Origin: Termitomyces sp. T153
Lineage: Eukaryota > Basidiomycota > Agaricomycetes > Agaricales > Lyophyllaceae
Reading direction: 5' to 3'
Assembly: GCA_018296165.2 (NCBI GenBank)
Contig: JACKQL020000022.1
Location: forward strand, 310,001-374,000
Length of the DNA: 64,000 nucleotides
The notes below the pieces were generated by a model. The model had not been told where the DNA came from. It did no database searches and saw only the letters and a program-made list of their open reading frames with translations. How positions within the stretch are numbered: the first letter of the stretch is position 1; each line of letters opens with the position of its first letter. Position numbers and translations under genes: made by a program. Of the stretch, positions 45,082 through 56,023 are shown piece by piece.

Positions 45082-47489
45082 AACAACCTTAATTTTCTTA
45101 CAGTAATGCCTGAAAGAGGCATAATATGGTTATGAGTTCAGTCCTGGGCACAAGACACATCAAGTCCAGATAGATTTAATTATGACAGGAGATGACATAC
45201 AGCTCACAAATGTAGTAGAACCCAACATATGGCTATGTCTCAAAGGGTCTTTGAAACAAAAACAGGCTAAAGCTACCCATTACACTTGAGTCCAAAATCT
45301 CACAGAGATTAATGGTACACAAATTGATCAGTTTGATTCATCTCAGCATACTAGATAGGGCTCAGTAGGAAGAACAGTGAGGCAGAAGCAACAAAAGGTA
45401 TCATGGCCAGCATATTCTTCTGTCAATGATGATAGTAGAAGTTTCTTCTGCCAATGATGGTAGTAGAAGTCTGCTGACAAGGCCCAATTGTCATTGGGCA
45501 CTGTTTTTGGCATTTCTAATTGAACAGCAGCTGACTAGAATTCCACATGACTATGCACAAGTCACACCACTTCTCACATGCAGTCTAGCCCCAAGGTCTG
45601 GAACAATGTAGCCTTTGCACAAGATTTTAGCAATCACAAGACTTCTGGATCACAAGCTTCATTATGTGAAGTCTAGCCTTTGGACCTAGAATGATAAAGC
45701 CAAGACCTTCACTAGCAACGATTGCTAGTAACATCACTTAGCAACAATACCTCTTCTCAAAAATGGATATATTAAAGGTCATGTGACTTCTTACTTATCA
45801 TTTTTCTTGTCTTGCTTATGAACATACCTGAATAGTGTCTACACTTCAGATATTGATGCTAGGTATGCTCTTTTTTTTTGTTACTGACATTTATTATACA
45901 TCTTGTTAACATCACATACAAATACTTGGTTACCATACTGACATCCAGTATGTATCAGGGACACTTTGGCAGACACTGTCACTGGCAGCAACTAATATTC
46001 ATCACCAATGACTTAGTGACAAGTCTTGACAACTTTATGCTTGATCTAGCATGGGTGCCAACTGTGGGTGCCCTTAGTGTTATTACAACTTAGCAATGCT
46101 AGTGACTACAGCTAGCAACTAGTTTGCATTCATCCTCCAGTTCACATAAACTTCATTCCTTCCTTGTTCCCCACTCCCTTTCTATCACTTAGTTCCCCTT
46201 TCCTAGCAACTCTTTTGTCTCTGTCCCTTTCTCCTTCTGTTTCCCAGCAACCTTTTGTTACCATCTAGCAAGTTAGGCTAGTGATAGTGACACTTTCCAC
46301 TTGACTCCTCATTCCCTTCACATCAATTAGCTCTTGCTTTCTGGGATGGTTACTGACTTGCCCCTATTAACTTCCTATTGCCAGCTACCCTATGTAGTTG
46401 CCAGTGTTCAGGTCTTCTTTTTGGTTTCCTGCATGGCAGCTAGGCAGCATAGGAGCACATCACTGCAAAGACCAAGCAATGATGGCAGCCCTGCTCAAAA
46501 ATAAGTAGAAAGTAATTGAAACTAGTTTACAATTTTTTTTTGCAAGACTTTGGCAGTTTTGACACTTAGTAAGCTGCTTAAATAAAGGTTGCAGAACTAA
46601 ATTTCACATATCTTATGAAAAATGTTCAAAGTGCAAACTTCTAATTCATACATTAGTGATACAAACACAATTTCACCTTGACAATCATTAATGTTCATTC
46701 AGTCTTCGACCTTTGTCTCGAAGTATATCAGTTGTGCATGTATAGCCAACATTATTCAATAAAAGTGTGTTCAGTCACAAGCTCAAACAAATTTGATGGT
46801 GAAAAAAGAGTCTGATGGTAATTTAGAGGGGGTCCCAGCTGTCATTTGTCACTTTCTTTCTTTTTGTTGATAACCCTCATAATGCAAGGCATATAATATA
46901 AACCCTTCCTGCATATCTCATGTACCTTGACACACCATTACATTGACATTACATTGACTCTAATTCAATTGGTGACAGTACCTAAACCATGTCGACTGTT
47001 TCCTTAACTAGATATCTTTTGTAATCCCACTTCTTGCAAGTACTGGTGATGGCCACAGGTTTTCTGCCACATAGCCCATCCCCTGGAGCTCAACAACAAG
47101 TGATGTGAACACATACAATGGCCCTGAATGAGTTTCCAGACCCAATTTTTGCCAGAGAGCTTCGATGCACGATAGGGCTGAGACCAATACTCAGCACCAA
47201 TACTCAGAAGAAATATATAGTTTGCACAAGGTGCACTACAGCAGCAGCAGCATTCTGATTCCAGTGTTGGATGTGCTGCTGCAAGTGGTTGCTTGTAAAG
47301 TATTATCAAACTACCGCATGGTACAGACAAGTCCGAAATTGCCATCAGACCCTTTTTCTTGCCATCAAATTTCGCTCGAAATTCTGGCCGAACGGACTCT
47401 AAACATAGGTTGCTCCTCAAAAGCTTTATCCCGAAAACTTATAGACTATAAGGTCGTCAGTTCAGCCTAATCCCAAGTGCATGATGAAT
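45082..47489. other. AT-rich stretch, no gene recognised
   Basis: About 2.4 kb, probably starting with the 3' untranslated end of LINE J. Short motifs such as CTAGCAAC recur (45700-46280) but no coding domain, RNA gene or ordered repeat is convincing. The minus-strand ORF at 47004-47420 has a chance Cys run and no recognisable domain. Confidence 0.6.
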
Positions 47490-49561
47490 CTACCCACTAC
47501 ATGCACCACTGCTCGGTTTTGTTGCAAAAATCACTTCATTCAACGCCTCGCCCTCCAAACCCTTATATGGCGCATATGAATTCTTGATCTGATCAATGAA
47601 TGACACGACCTTGTCCTCCGCGACAAGCGACACCGTACATCCACCCCATCCTGCGCCTGAGGACAATCAATGAGTAGTCAGCGAAAAAAGAGAAGTAGAT
47701 ACCGGTGAGCCTGCTTCCATAGGCACCAGCCTTCCTTGCAAGCTGAGTCAGCTCGTCTAACTCAGGACATGAGCACTGGTAAAGTTCAGCACAACTCGTT
47801 TGTGATTCGTTCATCAAACGCCCGAGCCTCTCGAGCGCTGCAGTGTCTGTGGCTTCGAGGCAGGTCTGTCGAAACTGGAGGACGCGGAGGGCCTCGGCAT
47901 AGACGTGTTTGGCACGCTTGTACAACTGGAAATGCGTCGCTTCGACTGAGTATAGTTGTTTCTTTAGAATAAATGAATGGATTGAGTATAGAATGGACGT
48001 ACCTTCGACCCACGACAGATACACGTCATGGAAAGCCTCCTCAGACAAACCGGACATAACGACCATTTCTTGCATCGTAACGCCAAGTTGACCATCATCT
48101 GGAACACCCTTGGGCCTCAAAACCTCAACCTCTTGCCCCATGCGCTCTAACCCCCTTTGCAGTGCATCAATAGCTAGCTCCTGTTCCTGCTGCTCTCCGA
48201 GAAGTCGTCCAATAACCTCTCTAAAAGTTATACGCTCCTTCTCGCCAACTGAGATGCCGAGAGTTCGCGCGAGGATCCGAGCACCTGCGAGTGTTTCGAC
48301 AACACGTAGATTATAGTTCCGCTTCGCGGTCACTGCTTTATCTGATACGACTAGGGAGTTTGCACACACGAAAATGGAGCCGGAGGGGAGCGGGACTGGT
48401 GTGGCTTCGAGCTTCGGAAAGAAGGAGATGTAAAGTGCTGAAGAGGCATCAGAGATCACCGATGCTGCTTGATCCATTCTGTGGACGTGGTGAAAGGGTG
48501 AATAAGTATCTGTATATGGAGAGGCAAGGCTCACCCCCCACTGTTGACACCTACGGTCAAACGTTCGTCAGTAAAAAGTGTCGCGTAACCATGATTGAGA
48601 CGAATGGAAGTAGCATACTCACCGACGCGTTTCTCATTCTCAACGGCTATTCTTACGAGATCGCCTTTAGTCAATGAGGTGGAAGATTGATTGTCGAGCT
48701 GTGAAGAGATCTCAACGAAAGATCACACAGATTATGAGGGTGACTGAGGATACCTTTCCGTTGACTGCTAGAAATGCAAGAGTACTTGCGACAACCATAG
48801 CTGCACTTGACGACAAACCAGAACCCGCTGGTACTGTTCCTGTGAAGAGTAGATCCACCGGAACCGGAGATCCTGAAAAGTCTGACGGAGGGAAGTACTT
48901 ATTCAGGACGCCCTACCACGCGATACAAGTTAATCTCAAGGCAGACAAACAGATTAAAACACACGTAATAGCCCGCCTTGACATAGCTTTCCCATCTGAG
49001 TTCCTTTGTGTTGATGTCCAACTCCCAACCTTCGACGTGCACCTTATCTTCACCGATCTCTTGTGACGATGACGGTTTTCGAGCAGGGCAAAAACTTTGC
49101 CGAGTATATTTGGTCTGAAGATTTTCGGCGACTACAATTCCTGGCGTTTGTTGAGCCACCTTTGTGACTGAAGATGGTGGAACAGGCCGCGGTGCACATG
49201 CGATGAGGATATCACGCTCGATCGCGGCGGGAAGGACTCCAAAGAGTGCGTAATCGATGTGTTCACCTTGTTCAAAAGAAATTATCAGCCAATCCAGATC
49301 ATTGGGTCCATGGAAAACTACTAGAAACCTATCAAGCTTTGGGAAAGGAATGACCTTGAGAAAGGAGATCATTGGATTATTTAATCACACTCACTTGACG
49401 CGTCCTGGAGCTCTCGCAATATACGTAGGTTTACGTCCAAATCTTTTCTCAAACTCTTCCGCAAGATCGTTCCATCGCACTGCATGATTCAACGATATCC
49501 CCAAGTTCTGGTACAGATCGTTGAGATTTGTGTGGATAGGAATAGGTCGTTCAGCGGCCAT
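47490..49561 (-). CDS. GAL1: Galactokinase, nine exons including 8-nt and 16-nt microexons
   Basis: Galactokinase phosphorylates galactose to galactose-1-phosphate, the first committed step of the Leloir pathway, in the cytosol. Exons on the minus strand: 49395-49561, 49329-49336, 48965-49266, 48754-48912, 48623-48698, 48535-48550, 48003-48478, 47703-47945 and 47490-47656. They sum to 1614 nt, 537 residues, close to the usual fungal length. All GHMP-kinase motifs are present: PGRVNLIGEHIDY (from residue 52), GTVPAGSGLSSSAAM (184-198) and LTGAGWGGCTVSLV (about 481-494), plus VNSGGMDQAASV (from 239). Introns are 46-72 nt and GT-AG. The 8-nt exon supplies the bases for LIG of motif 1, the 16-nt exon those for VNSG. 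The start ATG gives MAAERPIPIHTNLNDLYQNL, a normal galactokinase N-terminus. No GAL7 or GAL10 neighbour is seen. Confidence 0.96.
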
Positions 49562-50029
49562 GGATCTTGTTGATGGATGGAAGGTGATCTGTAAGAAACA
49601 AGACTAGTACTCCTAGAATTAGATGTACTCCTAGAATCAGATGAAGAGTTTTCAGGTTTTCGAGAGAGGTTTTCGAGAGTGAAACCGCGCCGGATGCGTG
49701 AGCCTAGGGCCATGTGACCCCGTTACATTGAGCAAAATAAGAAAATAGAGAAACGGCAAAATAGCGCTAGAATTCCACGTGTGAGAACGAGGTTCTTGAA
49801 GATACTTGATGTTCGACCTAGAAAGTCTTCGTCAGAATTGATGGAAAGACAAAATTGATGGAAAGACAGCGCTCTGGACTGAACGTGCGACCTTTGTGTT
49901 TCTATAATTGGCATAAATAAATTATTCGAAGGCACCATCAGGGACCCTCGGAACCCGAACTCAGTCTGAGAAATCTCCTTCATATAGTCTCACTATGATT
50001 GGTTTCTGTTCTTGCTTCATCACTACGCC
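49562..50029. promoter_or_regulatory. Divergent promoter region of GAL1 and the UPF0014 gene
   Basis: 468 bp between the two start codons. It holds three separate tandem duplications: TACTCCTAGAATTAGATG twice with one mismatch (49608-49643), AGGTTTTCGAGAG twice exactly (49654-49679) and AATTGATGGAAAGACA twice exactly, one base apart (49836-49868). An AT-rich CATAAATAAATTA lies near 49911, about 110 bp before the plus-strand gene. Binding proteins are unknown. Confidence 0.55.
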
Positions 50030-51360
50030 ATGTCTGATGTTCGCGAGCCGACAACACAGCTAGGGTGGGGACATATCGCCCTAGGCTTCACCTTCATTCT
50101 CTTCGATGTTGGGGTTTCAGCCTACTTTCGTCTGGGCATTGAACGGGGGTTATTGACTGCTGCTATAAGATGTGTTATCCAGCTGGCTATTATGGCTGTC
50201 CTTCTCCACGGTGTGTTTTCGGCGGAAAATCCGTGGGCGGTTGCTGGTATTGCACGTGAGTCTTGTCAAACATTTTCTATAGTATCTCGGAACTCAGCGC
50301 TCATCCTTCACAGTGTTATTGAATCTTCTGGGGACATTGGAGATCGGTGAGTTTTAGCGCTGTTGATTCTACTTGGGGATACGTTTACTGAAGGTATCCA
50401 CGCTGGCAGTCGCCAATAAGGCAAAACGACGGCATCAACATATGGTACTCTGCTTTTCACTTCCATTCTATTGGCATTTAGATCACACGATACTTCCAGT
50501 TCCCTCTGATGTTGATTGGGATGGTTGGTTCGACGATACCTATCTCAATTCTTGGTTCGCGCTTTGCAATGTCAAATCAGCCCTTTTGGTCACCTATTCA
50601 CTACAGTGGGTTTTCAAACCTTAATGACCATCACAGCATGCTGATAACCTTCCGTAGTACCTGTCGTCGGCATGTTGTGTGGAAGCTCGATCTCGGCAAT
50701 TGTTATCGCTGTGAATTATGTTCTGAAAGAACTACAGTGAATTCATTTCCTTACATTGTCACACACTTCCGGCAACCTAATCGCGACTTGCAGAGAAAAC
50801 CGAGACAAAGTCGAAATGCTCCTTGCTTACGGCGCCTCTCGAATGGAAGCATGCAATCCTATTGCCCGTGAAGCCCTACGTCTAGCGCTCACGCCCGTCA
50901 TCAATCAAATGAGGTATAAATTCTGTCAAGCGGACTTTTTATCGTATTATCAACTAAACTCTTTACCAGCGTCATAGGGATGATAGCCATACCCGGAATG
51001 ATGACTGGTGCACTCCTTGGAGGCGCCCCTGTAGACCAAGCAGCGTATCTTCAAATGATCATCATGTTTATGATCTCCTCTGCAACAGCATTGGCGTCAT
51101 TCTTCGCTGCTATCGCAGTCATCATCGTCACCGTTGACACAGAGCACCGAATTCGTCCCGATCGCATCGACGACCAAGCATTCGTGCTGTGGCGAGCGAG
51201 GAAGTGGCTAGTTCAACAAATCGTTTCGCTGTTTGAAGACGTTTATGCGAAGTTTAAGAACAAGACATACGCATATGGACATCGACGCGTGAATGAGGAA
51301 GAGGAGAGGGAGATGCTGATTACTTCGCGTACACCGATTTCTTCGTTCGCGCCACCTTGA
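50030..51360 (+). CDS. UPF0014 (FetB/YbbM-like) membrane protein
   Basis: A multi-span membrane protein of the UPF0014 family; in E. coli FetB is the permease of an iron-export ABC system, and the fungal role is not settled. Exons: 50030-50255, 50314-50346, 50410-50444, 50500-50605, 50658-50736, 50794-50913 and 50970-51360, together 990 nt, 329 residues, with introns of 52-63 nt. Conserved blocks are in order: LGFTFILFDVGVSAYFRLGI, LLNLLGTLE, NKAKRRHQHM, STIPISILGSRFAMS, PVVGMLCGSSISAIVIAVNY, ENRDKVEMLLAYGASRMEAC, PIAREALRLALTPVINQM, IAIPGMMTGALLGGAPVDQA. The C-terminal tail after 51240 is polar with a Glu cluster. The third exon start is set by keeping the NKAKRR frame (AG at 50408-50409). 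Confidence 0.92.
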
Positions 51361-52803
51361 GGAAGGATGAATGAGGGATTAGCTGAAGCTGATTTTACGT
51401 AGGACACGGGATATACTCAGCCTATCTAACAATCCAACGTGGACTTCTTATGCCGCCTTTAATATGCTGGTCTTCCTCGGTATTACCAGAAGACGAATGA
51501 TTTTTGGTGCGTTTATCCATGCTCCCTATGTCCGTTCGTGCTGCATTATCATGATCATCTTGCCGTCAAGCGCTTAATTATGTGATTTTTCAACTGCTCG
51601 AGGTAAGCTCGTCTGAAGCCACCAGTGTCCGTGGACTCAGTTATCTCGCGGGCTAAGGCACACAATTAACATCCAGAATCAACTACGAGACTGTTTTCTG
51701 GTGATATAATGAGAGTACTTCTCAACGTAAGTAAGTTGTCTGGGCTATACTAAGACTGTTGTTGTTGGTCAGACCATACGTAGAGACCCGTGAAGAGCTT
51801 TCCCGAAGGAAAGAGCCAAGTTCTTTTCTGTTACTCTTTCTCAAACATCGAATGCCAGCTTCTTGCTTTTCCCTGATGGTTGAATCCGTCGCATCACAAT
51901 CTACTGAATACCACGAATTTTCCCTGGAATATATTAATACTATACTTAGGTGCTTCTCGGCAGCCGATCCAATCATAATAATGCATTCATTACGAAGGTG
52001 ATCCGCATATCTTCTGATGTACGTGTCGTCCTTCAGTTCGGCTCGTGTGTCTCGTTATCTTGTGTCGTACTGAAGCTGAATAGAGGTCGTCCTATGTACC
52101 AGCCAAATGCTCCCCCGTACGTGTTGAAGCTTGATGAGACTTAGCAACTACTAGATATATGCCGAGGATTGTCATTGATGCGTGTGTTTTATATATCCTT
52201 GGGGGACACTCTCAATCCTCTTCTTAGCTCGATCAGCCGAGCCTATTTAGAAGGCTCTGATAGCTGCTGCGTTATTGTTGCAGCAATATTAAGGTCCGAG
52301 TCGACAAGGTTGCCTTCCTTAATTGTCAACCACATCTTTTACAATCAGTGCAAGTGCCAGTCCCCAACTCCATTGGCATGATTCATGTTTTCAAGTGTCA
52401 AAATTAGGCTCTGTACTGTTTGGTGTGGTAAAATAAAAATAAATCAAAAAATAAAGAAAGGAAAAAGTGAATAGACATAGAAATTCAACAGGTTTCTATA
52501 CATAACTTGTGTTGTAGACACTTTCTTCATATAGGTATTTATCAGAGCACTCAAGTATGTGCTTACAAACTATGGCAAAGAGGAAATGAGTATTTTTTGC
52601 CGGCTGCTTCCCAAAATTGATACCAGTACCTGATCCAAATGTAATCAGGCCCAGCCATATTGCAGAAGTTACATAACCAATGGATCTATGCATTCTTAGC
52701 CAGAATTAAGAGTGAAAAGTGTTGGAGGACTATGTCCTCTTATTGTTGACTTCTTCCATAGTCACATGTCAATCATGTCCTAACTTTGTGTCAATGTGTC
52801 AAC
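51361..52803. other. Intergenic, no gene recognised
   Basis: About 1.4 kb downstream of the UPF0014 gene. Short ORFs only, no domain, no RNA gene I can fold with confidence. An A-rich stretch (AAAATAAAAATAAATC) lies near 52430. Confidence 0.55.
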
Positions 52804-53007
52804 CTAGTTGCTCCTCCTCACTAGGCAAGTACCACAGTGGTAAGTCATTGTCTTTCCACTTGCTTATGAACATTGGACTATGCATTGTGAAGCTGATGCA
52901 ATGCAAAGGAAAGAATACTTGTGGGAACAAATGCTATCTCTATGGGTCTCTTACTACACTCAACATCAATCTCCTCACTGAAACAAACTAGTTGCTCCTC
53001 CTCACTA
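52804..53007. repeat. Possible SINE with 20-bp flanking duplication
   Basis: CTAGTTGCTCCTCCTCACTA occurs exactly at 52804-52823 and 52988-53007, bracketing 164 bp. A perfect 20-bp direct repeat around a short insert ending in GAAACAAA fits LINE-driven insertion of a short element. The start GGCAAGTACCACAGTGGTAA loosely resembles a tRNA-type A box. No copy elsewhere in the window was noticed, so this is tentative. Confidence 0.4.
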
Positions 53008-53014
53008 CCTATAG

Positions 53015-53190
53015 AGGCTATGGCTCAGTCACACAGCTGGCAGAGGGAGATTTAAAGTATATTCAGATTCTATGGAAGGTTTTAGGGTGTTGACTACTCA
53101 TCTGGCAGAAGGAGGATACAAAGAGAACAAGTCTGAAGATTTCCTTGCTAAGTTTCAGAAAATTTACCTTATAGCTTCTAGGGAAAAGAC
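53015..53190 (-). repeat. B-family LTR fragment, reversed
   Basis: The plus strand here matches the reverse complement of the R-U5 part of the B LTR: GGCTCAGTCACACAGCTGGC, AGAGAACAAGTCTGAAGAT and GAAAATTTACC. The 11-mer AGAACAAGTCT (53124-53134) is kept although the surroundings have diverged. The left edge is near the 20-bp repeat; the right edge is unclear. Confidence 0.65.
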
Positions 53191-55010
53191 AGAGAAACAT
53201 CATCATTGGCCTTCAACTTGGGATACCAGGCATATGAGAATGTGATTCCAATCCCTCACACCCCAACTCCTTCTTTTTCTCATTCTTTGCAGCCTCATGC
53301 CCCTGCATCAACCTGTGTCATAAATTCCAATCACCTTCATGTTTCTTCAGGATTCCTTCTGCCAATGGCTTCCACTGGACCCTCACTACTATATTCCTTT
53401 ATGGTCATACCTTGCATCCTCAATATGGGGTTGCTTACAATGTTCATCTCTTTTTTGTACCTTGTCCTTTCCATGGTGTTAGTAGTGTTCTGCAGCATTT
53501 TTATGATCCTCATGTTTCTGTTTCTCATGTTCCACCCCCACACTCTTCCCTACAATCTGCACCTGTTTCTTGTGTTGATCATTCTTCCTCTGGTCCAAAA
53601 TTACACCCTTCAAATACTATACCTTGTTTTGTTTCTCTGGCAGACTGGAGTTCTTGGTACAATTGCTGTCATGGCATTGATTGACCATCTTGGGCTTAAT
53701 GGCCATGTCTGTCTGGTGCTAACCCTAGGTGCATTAACAGGCCCTACCTGTGAAGTGGCCATTCCACCTCCATTTTATGAGTCATCTTCACATGCAGAAC
53801 AATGATGTCTGTTCATATATCTTGACTGGGAAGCTGTTGATGGAAACCTTCAACACTCATTCTCCACAATGAGGTCCACATAACTTGTCTGTTTGGATGA
53901 CTCATAATTTCCTGGAAATTCTCTGAAGTTGTTACAGTGTGGGTTTAACTGCAGCCCAAACAATTAAAGATGGGGTTTACACCAGGGCTTGCACTATTTG
54001 CACAATCCTGGATTATTTTCAGGCATGGCACTCAATTGTGAAGATGCAAGAGCTTCTAAACCACCTTCCTCATCCCAGACAGCTCCTCCTCAGCCTACTG
54101 TTGCCACTTCTGAGTTTTTGGACATGTGCAATTCATGTGGTACTGCCCACAGCACTCCTTATAAAGTTTTGAGTCACACAAGAGCAAATGCTGCTACATT
54201 CCACCCTATCACTGAAACTTGGTCTACACCCTCCTAGTTTGTATCCAATTAACATGGTAATTTTATTGCTTCCACTCCCATATCCACCCTTACCATTATT
54301 GATGTCTTTTTCACCATCATTGTATTCTTTACCATTGTTATCTTCTTTGCCATCATTGTATTCTTCACTATTGTCATATTCTTTGCCATCATTGTATGCT
54401 TTGTATGCTACAATAATGATAAGTGATAGAAAAGCACATAAAGTCAGACTTTGTGTGCATATAATCAGATAACAACATATCTAGGTTGATTATTCATCTT
54501 GCTATTATTGGTAAAATCCTTGTCACTCAAATTTGCACAGCTAGAGTCTAATATACCCTTATTGACAAGTCTGCATGCAACCATATCATTATGGTTCCAC
54601 ACAGCTTGCAGTATGCAGCGTGTAAGTCAAAAGCAGTGGAGCCACTTGTTCTAACTTCAGTGGCAGATGAGGTAGCAATGTCAGTCACTATATCCACAGT
54701 CAAAGGACTAGGGACAACCAATTCAGTTGCCTCTGGGTTGGCAAGAATAGGCATAGAGATCCCCTCACAAGAGTCCAGTACTATAGATTCTGAAGTGGCT
54801 ATGGCCTGGGAGGGCACAACTGCTGGTGCAGATGGGCTGAGCAAACTCCAGGCATCAATAATGGTGGAGCAGCTACAGCTGGCTCCAGTATAGTGCCAGA
54901 GGGGCTAGTGATAGGCTTCTCCATGGAAGCTAGGAAAGCCTGCATTATCTCAGCTGGTCTGTGGATGAGGTGGGTGAAAACAGGTGACTCAGCCATTTGG
55001 TGGCTCACAT
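53191..55010 (+). other. Decayed repeat, possibly retrotransposon gag and protease
   Basis: Short broken ORFs. Near 54555-54610 the translation YTLIDKSACNHIIMVPHSLQ resembles an aspartic protease start (LIDSGA) and is followed by no clear domain. A low-complexity run of TTCTTTGCCATCATTGTAT-like units lies at 54299-54400. The sequence resumes after solo LTR K. Assignment is weak. Confidence 0.35.
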
Positions 55011-56023
55011 TGTCATGACCCGCTCCCTAGCCCCTGACACTGTTTCCAGCCCCTTCCAATGCCCCACCCAACTCCCCAAAACCCTGCCCACCCTCCATGC
55101 CCACACTGGATAACTCTGACGCTTCTCCGGCACACCCCAATGGCCCCCTGACCAACTCTGACACCTTCTCCACAGCCATCAATGCTTCCCCCAAACTCCC
55201 AAGACTTCCCCCACCATTCCTGACCATGTCATACACCTCTGACCCCCTACCCTAGTTAACCTGACCTGCTCCAGAGCATTACAATGACCTCAGAGCAGCC
55301 CACACCCCCAGCTGATCCCATCAGAATACCACCGTGGCCTGCCCCTGGATCGTACCCAACACCCATCAACTCTGCACAACTCCATCAAACTCCACCACCA
55401 TACCCACTGCCCTCTGGAGGTACCCAGTAGTCAGTATATAAGTCATAGAGTAACTCCTCAAACTTTAGTCTTGATATTGCATTTACTGGTTTCCTATATC
55501 TTGTGTTTCATCTTGTTTCTGTTTCTATTTTTAGTCTTGAATCTATCTCTTTTCTCTGTCTCATCTTGCCTCCATCTCATCTTGACTATACATATTTCCT
55601 TTGTTTCTCTAGATTCCTTTCATCACTGACATCAGTACAAACTCTGCGCACATGCTATGAACTCCAAATATTCTTATGATAACCCCGGACCTTGCTCTCC
55701 ACTTGGCCCAAACCCATCAAGTCCTGATTGATCCCCCCGTCAAACTCCAGCTCCACCCCCATCCCTAGTGAAACCTCTGTCTACCCCACAATCTATTTAC
55801 ATGCTTGTTCCTGATGCCCACCCAAGCCCAACATTAATATATTTGCACTTAGACTTCCCCGGACCACTCTGGACTTGCTCGGACCACTTCCCCTAGCTTC
55901 CCCTTGCAAGTCTCTCCCCTCTGCACCACCTCTGGAGTGCTAGGTTATAAGTGCAGGACATTGTGTCCACCTAGTAAGGATTTGCCAGTGTAGCTGAGCC
56001 CCTGTCGACAGCAGAGCCTGACA
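55011..56023 (+). repeat. Solo LTR K
   Basis: A 1013-bp LTR, TGTCATGACCCGCTCC to GAGCCTGACA, of the A/C/D type, flanked by a perfect duplication CACAT (55006-55010 and 56024-56028). TATA box GTATATAAG at 55434-55442, start motif AGTCTTGATATTGC from 55467, spacing again 33 nt. No internal region remains, so it probably arose by LTR-LTR recombination. Confidence 0.92.

Noticed and set aside
47004..47420. Minus-strand ORF downstream of galactokinase
   Set aside because: The cysteine run comes from a CAGCAG-type repeat; no domain, no intron signals, and stops surround it.
53206..53805. 199-codon ORF with hydrophobic stretches (possible membrane protein)
   Set aside because: Hydrophobicity comes from a T-rich low-complexity sequence in a decayed repeat; other frames look equally plausible.
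54299..54400. Short repeated units resembling a CRISPR-like array
   Set aside because: Units are imperfect, overlapping pyrimidine-rich microsatellite without spacers, in a eukaryotic genome.
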